A stretch of DNA of 64,000 bases from Helicobacter sp. 12S02634-8. Its GTDB lineage: Bacteria > Campylobacterota > Campylobacteria > Campylobacterales > Helicobacteraceae. The DNA is taken from assembly GCF_002272865.1 (NCBI RefSeq), contig NZ_MLAP01000001.1, forward strand, positions 218,441-282,440. Direction: 5' to 3'. A model generated the notes under the pieces. It had not been told where the DNA came from. It made no database searches and worked only from the letters and a program-made list of their open reading frames with translations. Of this stretch, positions 55,559-64,000 are shown piece by piece (within the stretch, counting starts at the first letter, position 1; each line of letters opens with the position of its first letter). Both the position numbers and the translations under genes were made by a program.

Positions 55559-56839
55559 ATGGAACAAAAGATCTTAGTCATAGGGAGTGGTGGCAGAGAG
55601 TATGCGATCGGAAAGAAGCTGCTTGAAGATACGCGCATACAAAAGGTTTATTTTTGCCCTGGAAATGGTGGGACAGCACTCATTGGTGAAAATATCATCT
55701 GTCAAGAAAATAAAGATATCATTGATTTTGTCCAAAGCCATCAGATAGATCTTGTGATTATAGGGCCTGAAACGCCGCTTGTAGAGGGCTTGGCCGATGT
55801 CTTGAGTCAAGCGGGAATCAAAGTCTTTGGTCCAAGCAAAAAGGCCGCACAGCTAGAGGGCTCTAAAGCCTTTATGAAAGATTTTGTTTCTCGCTTCAAA
55901 ATCCCCACAGCAGCCTATATCCAGACTTCTGATTTACAAAAAGCACAAGATTTCATCGCCACACTCACCCCTCCTATCGTCCTCAAAGCCGATGGATTGT
56001 GTGCGGGCAAGGGCGTTATCATCGCTTCTAGCAAAGACGAAGCCCTCAAAGCCCTTCAAGAAATGCTAAAAGGTGAGAGCTTTGGTGAAGCAGGGAAATG
56101 CGTGGTGATTGAAGAGTTTTTGGAGGGTTATGAACTCTCTGTCTTTGCTCTTTGTGATGGCAGTGAATTTGTGCTGCTGCCTGCTTGCCAAGATCACAAA
56201 CGACTCTTAAATGGCGATCAAGGTCCTAATACAGGTGGTATGGGAGCTTATACTCCCACGCCCTTGTGTGATAGCGCACTAGAACAAAAGATAAAAGACA
56301 AAATCATCGCCCCCACGCTCAAAGGAATGCTCCAAGAGGGCAATCCCTTTATGGGCGTGCTGTTTGCTGGCGTGATGGTTGTAGAAAAAGATGGTGTGCT
56401 AGAGCCTTATTTGCTTGAATTCAATGTGCGTTTTGGCGATCCTGAATGCGAGGTTTTGCTCCCATTGCTTAAAACTCCCTTGCTAGATCTGTGCTATGGG
56501 GTGATTGAACATCGTTTGCGCACTTTAAAGGTGGAGTTTTTTGATGGGTTTTGTTTGGGAGTTGTGCTTGTAAGCAAGGATTATCCCTATACCCAATCAC
56601 AGCCCCAAATCATCCATATCACCCCAACTCCCACCCCTAATGCACATCTGGTTTTTGCTGGAGTGAGCAAGACAAAAGAGGGGCTTGTGAGCTCTGGAGG
56701 GCGCGTGTTGCTGTGTGTGGGAAGAGGTGAGAGCTTGAAGGCTGCGCAAAAACACGCTTATGGCCTCATCAAGCAAGTCGCATTTGAAGGTATGGCATAT
56801 CGTGATGATATTGGATATAGGGCTTTGGAATATCTATGA
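55559..56839 (+). CDS. purD: Phosphoribosylamine--glycine ligase
   Basis: ATP-grasp ligase that makes GAR in purine synthesis. It begins KILVIGSGGREYAIGKKL (N domain); the ATP-grasp region has LKADGLCAGKGVIIA, VVIEEFLEGYELSVFAL, NGDQGPNTGGMGAY and LEFNVRFGDPECEVLLP. 426 residues from ATG 55559, which has GGA six bases upstream; ATG 55556 is adjacent, and a TTG at 55532 would add residues not typical of the family. It heads purD-RDD-lptD-PRTase-pnp. Confidence 0.96.
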   Translation: MEQKILVIGSGGREYAIGKKLLEDTRIQKVYFCPGNGGTALIGENIICQENKDIIDFVQSHQIDLVIIGPETPLVEGLADVLSQAGIKVFGPSKKAAQLEGSKAFMKDFVSRFKIPTAAYIQTSDLQKAQDFIATLTPPIVLKADGLCAGKGVIIASSKDEALKALQEMLKGESFGEAGKCVVIEEFLEGYELSVFALCDGSEFVLLPACQDHKRLLNGDQGPNTGGMGAYTPTPLCDSALEQKIKDKIIAPTLKGMLQEGNPFMGVLFAGVMVVEKDGVLEPYLLEFNVRFGDPECEVLLPLLKTPLLDLCYGVIEHRLRTLKVEFFDGFCLGVVLVSKDYPYTQSQPQIIHITPTPTPNAHLVFAGVSKTKEGLVSSGGRVLLCVGRGESLKAAQKHAYGLIKQVAFEGMAYRDDIGYRALEYL

Positions 56840-57306
56840 ATTGGTCAGATGAGAAAATAGAGGCATTATTATTCCGTGAGGATTTACACATCGCTTCTTT
56901 TTCCCATCGTGCGGGAGCTTTTTTGTTTGATATTTTTTTAGTTCTTGGGCTGACTTGGTCGTATTTGAGTGTGTTTTATCCCCATCTTGCCACGCTTAAT
57001 ACAATAGAAGCTAAGATTTTTTGGATACAAAGATTTGTATTTTTTTATTTTATATTGTTTATTTTATATGACTTTTTTTTGATGTTTTTTTTTGGTTCTA
57101 CATTAGGCAAGGTGATATTCAAGCTCCGAGTTCTCTCACTTGCTAGCTTGGATAGACCGAGTCTGAAGATACTTTTAGCACGGTCTTTGATGAAAACTTT
57201 GGGAGAAATAGCCTTTTTTTTGCCTTTTATTTTTGTCTTTGATGATAGATTCTTGCGTGCAGTCTATGATAAATTCTTAAAAACTATTGTTGTTTCAAGT
57301 GGATAG
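56836..57306 (+). CDS. RDD-family membrane protein
   Basis: A 156-residue inner-membrane protein with three hydrophobic segments (about 24-45, 65-92, 125-145). The RDD-type motif is FSHRAGAFLFDIFLVLG, with an Arg and Asp in the first helix. Some RDD proteins are transporters or ion antiporters; here function is unknown. The ATG overlaps the purD stop (ATGA). The gene lies between purD and lptD as in H. pylori. Confidence 0.82.
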   Translation: MNWSDEKIEALLFREDLHIASFSHRAGAFLFDIFLVLGLTWSYLSVFYPHLATLNTIEAKIFWIQRFVFFYFILFILYDFFLMFFFGSTLGKVIFKLRVLSLASLDRPSLKILLARSLMKTLGEIAFFLPFIFVFDDRFLRAVYDKFLKTIVVSSG

Positions 57307-57314
57307 GGTATGCG

Positions 57315-59591
57315 TTGTTGCGATTGATTTTTTTATTTATTTTTTGTGTTTTGGCTTATGGGAGTCAGAGTGCTGTGCAAAAATTTGATAAAAACAACAA
57401 CAAGATTTTTGAACTCCTAGCCGATAATGTGAGCGCACAAGGCAGTATCGTAGTCGCTTCTGGCAATGCTGTGCTACTCAATCACGATATTTATATACTC
57501 GCAGATAAAATCTCTTATGATACCAAAAATCGCATTGCCACTATTGATGGAGATATCAAGGTCTATAAAGGTGGGAGCTTTTTTGTCCGTGCTGAGCATA
57601 TTGTTTTGAATATGAACGAAAAATACGAGGCTATCGAGCCTTTTTATATGCAAGAGAGCGTGAGTGGTATGTGGGTGAGTGCAAATATCGCTGAAAATAT
57701 AGACAAAAAATATAGCTTCAAAAATGCTGTGATTTCAGGCTGCAGTATCGAAAACCCCATTTGGCATATCGATGCGACCTCTGGGGGGTATAATTCTAGC
57801 AACTCTGCCCTCTCGCTTTGGAATCCTAAAGTCTATATCGGTGATGTGCCAGTGTTTTACTTCCCCTATCTCTATCTCTCCACAAGCAACAAAAGAACTT
57901 CAGGGTTTTTATACCCTGAGTTTGCAGCCTCCAACACAGAGGGCTTTGTGTATATGCAGCCCTTTTATTTGGCATTGCAAGACTTTTGGGATATGACCTT
58001 TACCCCCCAAATTAGGACTTCTAGGGGCTATGGAGGGAATATCGAAGCGAGATTTATCGACTCTGAGCAAGATACTTTTACCTTCAACACGCGTTTTTTT
58101 CATAATGAAACTGATTATTTCACAAAATATAATTTGAGAAATAGAAATGTCTATGGTTTTGAATTTTTGCACTCTAGCAGAAACCCCCTTGAGAAATATC
58201 TAGGACTAAAATCTTTTATTGACAATGGCTTGTATCTGGATTTTTTGTATATGAACGACTTGGATTATGTCAGATTTGAAAATATCAATAAAATCATCAC
58301 CGATGGCACGCATATGTCCCGAGGCAACTACTACATACAGACTGAAAACCACTACTATGGTATCAATTTTAAGTATTTTTTGAACCTCAATAAAATCAAC
58401 AACTCCAAGACTTTCCAATCCCTCCCCAACCTCCAATACCATAAATATCTCAATACGCTTTTTTTCAAAAATCTATTGTATTCTATCGATTATCAGTTCA
58501 AAAACACCGCGCGAGATATCGGCTATGGCTATGTGCAAAATGCTTTGAGTATCCCTGTGGGTATGCAATTTTCTTTATTCAAAAAATACATTTCTTTGGG
58601 TATCTGGAACAATCTATATATGAGCAATCTAGCCATCACCAACCCCGAAGAAACTTTTATCCCCGATTTAGGCAAGAAAAGCACTCGTGCATTTGGCAAT
58701 ATCTTATCAGCAGGGTATATGATCTCTTTGAATACAGATTTAGCCAAAGACTATGACAAAGTCTTCCATACTATACAGCTTGAAATAGACTTCAGCGATC
58801 CTTATTTTCAAGTATCCAATGGCTTGCTAGACACACAAATGTATCCCCTCACAGCCAAACTCAGAAAAGACCACAAGCCCAACGATTATGATTATTACAC
58901 ACTCAATGGTAAGTCCTATAGCGATATTTGGGATCCTTTGAGTATCACGAGCTCCAATGTCTTAGGCAGAAAGATGGACTTGAAACTGATCCAGTATTTT
59001 TATGGACTCGAGGGCAAAGAGCTGTTTTATTGGAAACTTTCCCAAACACTCAACTTTGATGATGCCATCTCTATCGCACGGATCCCTATGGAAAATAAAG
59101 TCGGCTTCTCCCCCCTCAAAGGGCTTGATGTGTATGGGAGCGTGTTTTATTCTTTTTATTACAATAGCCTCGATGAAATCGCCCTAAATGCGACTTACAA
59201 GCATAATTATATGGTCGCAAACCTTTCATACTACATCAAAAGAAATTTCAATGACAATAGTATCAATAAAGTGATTGAAAATTCAGCAAACTATCTCAAA
59301 GGGGGCTTTAGCAATGATTTTGGCTATTTTGGTCTAAGCGCTTCAGCAGGCTATGATATCAAAAACAATATTTTGCTTGATTGGGATGTGGGGATTTTTA
59401 AAAATATCCGTTGTTTTGGTATCGGACTGAAATTTGTCAATCAAAGGCGACCGATTCTCACCAACGACCCAGGCAATCCTTTGAGTGTTTTGAAAAATAC
59501 CTATATCAAGCTAGAATTTAGCTTTTCGCCCTTAACCAACACTGCCCTGACCTACCGAGTCAGCAACAAGCTTGATAAAATCAACAAATAA
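57315..59591 (+). CDS. lptD: LPS-assembly protein LptD
   Basis: The outer-membrane barrel that inserts lipopolysaccharide with LptE. It has a signal peptide (LRLIFLFIFCVLAYG) and an N-terminal OstA beta-jellyroll (about residues 30-150; NVSAQGSIVVASGNAVLLN). The large barrel has the family segment VPVFYFPYLYLSTSNKRTSGFLYPEFAASN near 180. Length is 758 residues. TTG 57315 has AGGG six bases upstream; a nearby ATG at 57310 is out of frame. Another LPS-export subunit, LptF/G, is encoded 3 kb upstream. Confidence 0.92.
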   Translation: MLRLIFLFIFCVLAYGSQSAVQKFDKNNNKIFELLADNVSAQGSIVVASGNAVLLNHDIYILADKISYDTKNRIATIDGDIKVYKGGSFFVRAEHIVLNMNEKYEAIEPFYMQESVSGMWVSANIAENIDKKYSFKNAVISGCSIENPIWHIDATSGGYNSSNSALSLWNPKVYIGDVPVFYFPYLYLSTSNKRTSGFLYPEFAASNTEGFVYMQPFYLALQDFWDMTFTPQIRTSRGYGGNIEARFIDSEQDTFTFNTRFFHNETDYFTKYNLRNRNVYGFEFLHSSRNPLEKYLGLKSFIDNGLYLDFLYMNDLDYVRFENINKIITDGTHMSRGNYYIQTENHYYGINFKYFLNLNKINNSKTFQSLPNLQYHKYLNTLFFKNLLYSIDYQFKNTARDIGYGYVQNALSIPVGMQFSLFKKYISLGIWNNLYMSNLAITNPEETFIPDLGKKSTRAFGNILSAGYMISLNTDLAKDYDKVFHTIQLEIDFSDPYFQVSNGLLDTQMYPLTAKLRKDHKPNDYDYYTLNGKSYSDIWDPLSITSSNVLGRKMDLKLIQYFYGLEGKELFYWKLSQTLNFDDAISIARIPMENKVGFSPLKGLDVYGSVFYSFYYNSLDEIALNATYKHNYMVANLSYYIKRNFNDNSINKVIENSANYLKGGFSNDFGYFGLSASAGYDIKNNILLDWDVGIFKNIRCFGIGLKFVNQRRPILTNDPGNPLSVLKNTYIKLEFSFSPLTNTALTYRVSNKLDKINK

Positions 59592-59599
59592 GGAAAAAT

Positions 59600-60298
59600 A
59601 TGGGGACTACAAATCATAAAAACATACAATTTGAAAGCCGAGATGACGCCCTCTTGCGCTTGATGGACGAGATGTTGATGTGGCATTTGGATATCAAAAA
59701 CTCCATCATTTTAGCCACAAGCCTAGCTGGCGTGGAATTTGGCGAGAAAATGTCGCAAAAACTAGGTATCCCGCTAGATTTTTTATTCACCGTGCCTATC
59801 CTTGCTCCTTTGAATCCTGAGTGTGAAATTGCTATCGTGAGCGAAAATATGGATATAATAATGAACGAGGCTTTGATAGATTCTTTTGAAATCACACTCG
59901 ATTATGTCTATGGTGAAGCCAAAAGAGCCTATGAAGAGGTGATTTTGGCAGATATTTATAAGTTCAGAAAAGGCTCGATGATTAGCTCTTTGAATCAACG
60001 CGATGTGTTGATTGTCGATCAAGGGGTCGAAACGGGTCTGACAATGAATGTCGCTATACAGACTTGTATCGCTAAGGGAGCAAAAAATGTCTATGTCCTC
60101 ACTCCAGTGATTGCTAAAAATGTCGCCAATTCTTTAGCAGAGAATTGCGATGGTATCATCAGTGTGTTCAAGCCAGAGCATTTTGTATCTACAGCACATT
60201 ATTACAAGACATTGCCCCCCATTGATGATGAGCAAGTCGAAAAGATACTTGACAAATCGCTAGGAAAAATCGAAGAAAAAAGCTTGAAACAAAAATAA
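59600..60298 (+). CDS. Phosphoribosyltransferase-domain protein
   Basis: A 232-residue type I PRTase-fold protein. The PRPP loop is seen as DVLIVDQGVETGLTMNVAI near residue 138, with a DQG in place of the usual DD(G). The N-terminal half has HLDIKNSIILATSLAGVEFGEKMS and a PLDFLFTVPI strand. The base substrate is unknown; it could be regulatory. SD AAGGAAA precedes ATG 59600. Between lptD and pnp as recalled in H. pylori. Confidence 0.85.
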   Translation: MGTTNHKNIQFESRDDALLRLMDEMLMWHLDIKNSIILATSLAGVEFGEKMSQKLGIPLDFLFTVPILAPLNPECEIAIVSENMDIIMNEALIDSFEITLDYVYGEAKRAYEEVILADIYKFRKGSMISSLNQRDVLIVDQGVETGLTMNVAIQTCIAKGAKNVYVLTPVIAKNVANSLAENCDGIISVFKPEHFVSTAHYYKTLPPIDDEQVEKILDKSLGKIEEKSLKQK

Positions 60299-60313
60299 GG
60301 AAAAGGAAGATAT

Positions 60314-62419
60314 GTGAATACGATTGAGTTATGTTTGGAAAATCTCAAGGAAAAATATACCATAGACTTTGTCGCCAAGCAGGCTGCAGGGTCTGTTTGG
60401 TATCAGAGTGGAGGGTGCGTGATCCTTGCGAGTGTGTGCGTTGATACAAAGCCTGTAGAAGAAGATTTTTTGCCCTTAACGGTGCAATATATCGAGAAAT
60501 CCTATGCCATCGGCAAGTTCCCAGGGGGGTTTATCAAGCGCGAGGGCAAGCCCGGTGAATTTGAAACACTCACTTCTCGGCTCATCGATAGAAGTCTGCG
60601 CCCCTTGTTCCCTAAAGGCTATACATACCCGACACAAATTACGATTATGGTGCTTAGCTATGACAAACAAGCCGACTTGCAAGTCTGCGCACTCAACGCA
60701 GCTGCCAATGCCCTATATCTCTCTAGTCTGCCTGTTTATCACCCTGTAGCTGGGCTTAGAATCGGACAGATAGAGGGGAAATTTATCATCAATCCGACTC
60801 CAGAAGAGCTGACCCAATCAAGCCTTGATTTGTATGTATCTGGGAGTGAGGGGGCGTTATTGATGATTGAAATGCGTGCATTAAACACCCACCAACAACC
60901 CAATGAAATCCCCGAAGAAGAGCTGCTCCAAGCCCTCGAACTAGCCCAAAAAACCATCACTTCATCTTGCAAACAATACAAACAAGCCTTTGGAGCACAC
61001 ATCAAAGCTCCCCTAACATTGCCGCTAAATACCTTGCAAAAAGACCCCCAAATCCAAGCATATATCAAGGCAAACTACGCACAAGCAATCGCTGCAGCCA
61101 TCGCACAAATGGCAAAGAGCGAGAGAAGTTCTGGGCTCAAAACAATCGCCCAAGAAATCTATCAAGCCACATCAATCGAGCAAGGCTGGACGCTCAAAGA
61201 CATCTCCCTTGCCCTAGAAGACTACAAAAAGCAATCGATTCGAGAGCAGATCCTCACTCAAAAGGTGCGTTCAGATGGCAGAGGGTATGAAGATATCCGC
61301 AATATCGATATTCAAACCAATATTTTGCCTTACGCACACGGCTCTGCATTATTCACCAGAGGGCAGACACAGGCTTTGGTTGTGAGCACATTAGGGGCTG
61401 ATGGCGATGCACAGATTCAAGAGTCTTTGAGCGAGAAAAGCACAAACAAAGAAAGTTTTATGTTCCATTATAATTTCCCTGGCTTTAGCGTGGGCGAGGC
61501 AAGTATCATCTCACCTCCCAACAGAAGAGAGCTAGGCCATGGCAATCTAGCAAAACGAGCATTAGAATCGAGTATCCTTGATAGGAGCAAAACAATCAGG
61601 CTCGTATCTGAAATCCTTGAATCCAATGGCTCTAGCTCGATGGCGAGTGTGTGTGGAGGGTCGCTAGCATTATGTGCAAGTGGCATAGAGGTCAGTGGCT
61701 TGATCGCAGGGGTGGCGATGGGGCTAGTTGTCGATAAAGAGCGGTATGCTATACTCAGTGATATCAACGGGCTAGAAGACCACGATGGAGATATGGATTT
61801 CAAGGTAGCAGGCTCCATGCAAGGTATCACAGCCATGCAGATGGATATAAAGCTTGAGGGCGTGGCGTTTGAGATACTCAAACAAGCCCTCTATCAAGCC
61901 CAAAAAGCCAGAAACACTATCCTTGCAATCATGCAAAAAGCAAGAGAATCCATCATAATCAACACAGAAATCCTCCCTAGCCTAGAGGTCTTTAGTATCC
62001 CTCCTGCCAAGGTTGTAGAAGTCATTGGGCAAGGGGGCAAGACTATCAAAGAAATCATCGAGCGCTTCAAGGTCAGTATCGATCTCAATCGCGAAAATGG
62101 CGAAGTCAAAATCTCTGGTGAAAGCCAAAAAAACACAGAGGGAGCAAAAGGCTTTATTTTAGATCTCATCGAGAGTCAAAGGGTCGATGTGAGCAAATAT
62201 GAAGTGGGCGAAGTCTTTGTGGGTGTGGTCAAAAAAGTCCTTGATTTTGGGGCATTTATTGGGCTGCCAAGAGGGGGTGATGGCTTATTGCACATCAATC
62301 GCTTTGGCAAAGGCAGGGATTATCATCTCAAAGAAGATATGCACGAGGGCGATCAAGTTCGCTGCCAGATACTTGGTTACAACAAGGGAAAAGTTGAACT
62401 TGACCTTGTTAGAAGCTGA
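60314..62419 (+). CDS. pnp: Polynucleotide phosphorylase
   Basis: A phosphorolytic 3'-5' exoribonuclease and part of RNA turnover. Two RNase PH domains (about 10-140 and 315-545; the second with GDAQIQESLSEKS and LEDHDGDMDFKVAGS), an all-helical linker between them, then KH (VVEVIGQGGKTIKEII) and S1 (VGVVKKVLDFGAFIGLP) domains. Length is 701 residues. The GTG start follows GGAAG. Last in the purD operon; atpE starts with its own promoter. Confidence 0.96.
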   Translation: MNTIELCLENLKEKYTIDFVAKQAAGSVWYQSGGCVILASVCVDTKPVEEDFLPLTVQYIEKSYAIGKFPGGFIKREGKPGEFETLTSRLIDRSLRPLFPKGYTYPTQITIMVLSYDKQADLQVCALNAAANALYLSSLPVYHPVAGLRIGQIEGKFIINPTPEELTQSSLDLYVSGSEGALLMIEMRALNTHQQPNEIPEEELLQALELAQKTITSSCKQYKQAFGAHIKAPLTLPLNTLQKDPQIQAYIKANYAQAIAAAIAQMAKSERSSGLKTIAQEIYQATSIEQGWTLKDISLALEDYKKQSIREQILTQKVRSDGRGYEDIRNIDIQTNILPYAHGSALFTRGQTQALVVSTLGADGDAQIQESLSEKSTNKESFMFHYNFPGFSVGEASIISPPNRRELGHGNLAKRALESSILDRSKTIRLVSEILESNGSSSMASVCGGSLALCASGIEVSGLIAGVAMGLVVDKERYAILSDINGLEDHDGDMDFKVAGSMQGITAMQMDIKLEGVAFEILKQALYQAQKARNTILAIMQKARESIIINTEILPSLEVFSIPPAKVVEVIGQGGKTIKEIIERFKVSIDLNRENGEVKISGESQKNTEGAKGFILDLIESQRVDVSKYEVGEVFVGVVKKVLDFGAFIGLPRGGDGLLHINRFGKGRDYHLKEDMHEGDQVRCQILGYNKGKVELDLVRS

Positions 62420-62433
62420 TTTAAACTTATCTT

Positions 62434-62439
62434 TATAAT
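62434..62439 (+). promoter_or_regulatory. TATAAT -10 box for atpE
   Basis: A consensus -10 lies 78 bases before the atpE ATG, giving an unusually long leader of about 70 bases. It lies within a short inverted repeat (TTATCT ... AGATAA, 62427-62452) that may also close the pnp transcript. Confidence 0.6.
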
Positions 62440-62516
62440 TTTTTAGAGATAATCACACTTCAAAAGCTTCAAGTAGGGGACAGATCCGAACGGGCTTAAT
62501 TTTTGTAGGAGTTGAT

Positions 62517-62831
62517 ATGAAAGCTTTGTTGGTATTATTTTTTGGCTTAGTCGGTTTTGCGTTTGCTAGTGATCCCATCAGTGGTATGGATATGATCAAA
62601 TCATATTCTATCGCAGGGGGTGTTATCGGTCTAGGAATCGCTGCTTTGGGTGGTGCTATCGGTATGGGGCACGCAGCAGCAGCTACTATCTCTGGGACAG
62701 CTAGAAATCCAGGTATTGGTGGGAAATTACTCACAACGATGTTTATCGCTCTTGCATTGATTGAAGCTCAAGTTATCTATACTTTGGTTTTTGCTATCAT
62801 TGCTATTTATGCTAATCCTTTTATAGGATAA
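62517..62831 (+). CDS. atpE: ATP synthase F0 subunit c
   Basis: It forms the rotor ring of the F-type ATP synthase. Two TM helices: first with GGVIGLGIAALGGAIGMGHAAAA, second with the ion-binding Glu83 in ALIEAQVIY; the polar loop is RNPGIGGK. At 104 residues it has an extra N-terminal segment that looks like a cleavable signal (KALLVLFFGLVGFAFAS), as in other epsilonproteobacterial c subunits. GTAGGAG-type SD. It stands alone, away from the other atp genes, as in H. pylori. Confidence 0.96.
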   Translation: MKALLVLFFGLVGFAFASDPISGMDMIKSYSIAGGVIGLGIAALGGAIGMGHAAAATISGTARNPGIGGKLLTTMFIALALIEAQVIYTLVFAIIAIYANPFIG

Positions 62832-62860
62832 CCAATCGCTCCTTTTTACAAGGAGCTTGT

Positions 62861-62945
62861 GCGCTGGTGGTGGAACTGGTAGACACGCCATCTTGAGGGG
62901 GTGGTGAGGCAACTCGTGCGAGTTCAAGTCTCGCTCAGCGCACCA
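62861..62945 (+). tRNA. tRNA-Leu (anticodon GAG)
   Basis: A complete class II tRNA: acceptor GCGCTGG/TCAGCGC, D-loop GGTAGAC, loop TTGAGGG with anticodon GAG, long variable arm, TTCAAGTCT T-loop, encoded CCA. It reads CUC/CUU codons and starts 30 bases after atpE. Confidence 0.95.
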
Positions 62946-62959
62946 TATTTTTTAGTTAT

Positions 62960-63046
62960 GCCGAAGTGGTGAAATTGGTAGACGCGCTAGACTCAAAATC
63001 TGGTAGGGGCAACCCTGTGTCGGTTCGAGTCCGACTTTCGGCACCA
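62960..63046 (+). tRNA. tRNA-Leu (anticodon CAA)
   Basis: A complete class II tRNA: acceptor GCCGAAG/TTTCGGC, anticodon loop CTCAAAA with CAA, variable arm, TTCGAGTCC T-loop, encoded CCA. It reads UUG. It lies 14 bases after tRNA-Leu(GAG), so the two are probably cotranscribed. Confidence 0.96.
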
Positions 63047-63420
63047 TAACTTTCTGCTCTTACCTTCTCTAGCTTCTTTATCAATAGTTTAGATTTTTAT
63101 CAAGTTTTTTGACTGCTTATTTATAGATTTTACCAAATTGATATTTTGATTTGACTTCATATCATATGGCTACAAGCCTTGTATGCAACCTGAATCCTAA
63201 CCCAATCCCATATCCCCCCCCATCAAACAATTCCTTTTATTAAAATCAGTCCAACACAAATTAAAAATCTTGACTATAGAGCAAATCTAAAACCAACCAG
63301 TTGAACCACTTTTTGAATATGGGGAAATTTTACAAATCAGGGGCTTGCAGAAATTATGCAAAAAAATATCCAAAAAAACAAAACAAAAACTTACAAAATA
63401 GATGGCTTTAGAGGAAAATA

Positions 63421-63531
63421 ATGTATCAATGTTTAGAATATGATATGCAAAAGAAAATGGAGATGGTGGAGTGTAGGGGGTTTGATAAATTGTATTCAAA
63501 TAACATACAGCAGGCGATTTGTGCGTATTGA
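63421..63531 (+). CDS. Possible small protein, 36 residues
   Basis: An ATG with GAGGA five bases upstream opens a 36-residue frame starting MYQCLEYDMQKKMEMVECRG and ending AICAY. It is charged, with three Cys and no membrane segment. Apart from the good SD there is no support, no clear promoter and no known family, so this may be chance. Confidence 0.2.
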   Translation: MYQCLEYDMQKKMEMVECRGFDKLYSNNIQQAICAY

Positions 63532-63685
63532 ATGATTTGTATTTGATAACCATCTGTGTCAATCAGCATTTTCCCTTTCCTAAAAAGCTAAAAACTCTAA
63601 TCCCAAAAAGGGGTTATCAAAAATCACAAAAACTGAACTTAAGATCACAAAACCTAAACGATTGTGCGCGTTTTATAATAATCAA

Positions 63686-63707
63686 CAAGCTCTCCAAAAA
63701 GAGCTTG
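63686..63707 (-). terminator. Terminator of the outer-membrane protein gene
   Basis: CAAGCTCT / AGAGCTTG form an 8-bp stem with a six-base loop, followed on the minus strand by TTGATTATTAT. It lies 36-57 bases past the OMP stop codon. Confidence 0.6.
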
Positions 63708-63727
63708 AATCAGATGAGGGGACTTTA

Positions 63728-63741
63728 CCCCCCCCCCCCCC
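63728..63741. repeat. C14 homopolymer (G14 on the minus strand)
   Basis: Fourteen C in a row, one base away from the OMP stop codon, so on that gene's mRNA it is a G14 run in the 3' untranslated region before the terminator. Tracts of this length slip readily in Helicobacter. Confidence 0.95.
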
Positions 63742-63742
63742 A

Positions 63743-64000
63743 TTAAAAACGATACACAGCATTGATACCACCATAAGAGGAGGTTTTATAGCTCCCTCTT
63801 TCTACTTGAGCTTTGATGAAATTACCAAACCGATAGAGTACTGCTACTTGCCACTTGCCTTGATACCAATGCACTCCGACTATAGGATAGATACTAACCA
63901 TTGAGTAATGGACATCTTTGACTTTAGAGCTTTCAGTCAAGCTTGCATCCGAGATTCCTATTTGTCTGATAGTCCCACTGATTGTTAGAGTCGAATAATC
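63743..64000 (-). CDS. Outer-membrane beta-barrel protein, C-terminal part (cut by window edge)
   Basis: The frame is open from the window's right edge for 85 residues to TAA. Alternating polar/aromatic strands (YSMVSIYPIVGVHWYQGKW, WQVAVLYRFGNFIKAQVERG) end in GGINAVYRF, a terminal strand with Phe last as in Bam-dependent barrels. It probably belongs to a Helicobacter OMP family; the N-terminal part is outside the window. It is followed by the G14 run and a hairpin terminator. Confidence 0.72.
   Translation of the reverse strand, partial: DYSTLTISGTIRQIGISDASLTESSKVKDVHYSMVSIYPIVGVHWYQGKWQVAVLYRFGNFIKAQVERGSYKTSSYGGINAVYRF

Larger units (their letters stand above)
63047..63742. other. Gene-poor intergenic region after the tRNA pair
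   Basis: About 700 bases without a confident gene. It holds AT-rich DNA, a C8 run at about 63214-63221, a possible 36-codon reading frame (63421-63531), a stem TAATCCC-AAAAA-GGGGTTA (63598-63616), the OMP terminator and a C14 tract. Longer reading frames here, on both strands, have no recognisable domain or good start site. Confidence 0.6.

Noticed and set aside
57310..57330. ATG at 57310 as the lptD start
   Set aside because: It is out of frame and meets a stop after five codons; TTG 57315 has AGGG at the right distance.
63287..63562. 91-codon minus-strand frame in the gene-poor region
   Set aside because: Phe/Ser-rich translation of AT-rich DNA, no SD and no match to a known family.
63519..63746. 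75-codon plus-strand frame ending in the C14 tract
   Set aside because: No SD, no recognisable domain, ends in prolines from the homopolymer; likely chance.

Overview
The window looks like a gastric-type Helicobacter chromosome (Campylobacterota). The FlaB fragment keeps long stretches that I recall from H. pylori FlaB. Most genes fall into blocks whose order I recall from H. pylori: flaB-maf; csd3-nudix-pgbA-glcD; flgM-flgN-flgK; tgt-COG3400-aroB-mscS-mtaB-ftsH-like-bioV; the membrane gene-amiA-nmo-tyrS-spoT-rpoZ-pyrH block; bioA-ppiD-like-ftsA-ftsZ; nrdB-pcm-lptF-truA; and purD-RDD-lptD-PRTase-pnp-atpE. The DNA is A+T-rich, genes are tightly packed and often overlap by 1-14 bases, and GTG or TTG starts behind good Shine-Dalgarno (SD) sites are common. 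I saw no insertion sequence, prophage, CRISPR array or rRNA. Gene-order comparisons and H. pylori names are from memory, not from a search.

Layout. 1-3.2 kb: the 3' part of flaB and a Maf-type flagellin glycosylation gene. 3.2-7.6 kb (minus): ogt, glcD, a short PgbA-like protein, a NUDIX hydrolase and the peptidoglycan peptidase Csd3. 7.7-11.3 kb (plus): a small membrane protein, then flgM-flgN-flgK-DUF2400 behind a sigma-28 promoter. 11.4-18.9 kb (minus): bioV, an FtsH-like protein without its protease motif, mtaB, mscS, aroB and a TrkA-like gene, divergent from tgt. 20-27 kb (minus): a PilJ-type sensor domain with a Crp/Fnr regulator, acnB and an ABC-F ATPase. 27-37 kb: mqnA (plus), then amiA, nmo, tyrS, spoT, rpoZ, pyrH and bioA (minus). 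37-41 kb (plus): a PpiD/SurA-like chaperone, ftsA and ftsZ.

41-50 kb is the accessory part. It holds two paralogous outer-membrane proteins sharing a 61-bp identical block. It also holds a divergent uptake locus: TonB receptor, FecD-like permease and FecE-like ATPase on the minus strand, and two related glutamine-amidotransferase-like proteins plus a BtuF/FecB-like binding protein on the plus strand. An AT-rich palindrome resembling a Fur or NikR site lies between the two arms. This locus, with its unexplained protein pair, is the best candidate in the window for an undescribed system.

50-64 kb (plus): nrdB behind four alternating direct repeats; a nitrilase-family gene, pcm, an orphan prepilin peptidase, lptF/G and truA; a likely 6S RNA; purD to pnp; atpE; and two tRNA-Leu genes. 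A gene-poor stretch follows, then the 3' end of an outer-membrane protein gene (minus) with a 14-base C/G tract just past its stop codon.
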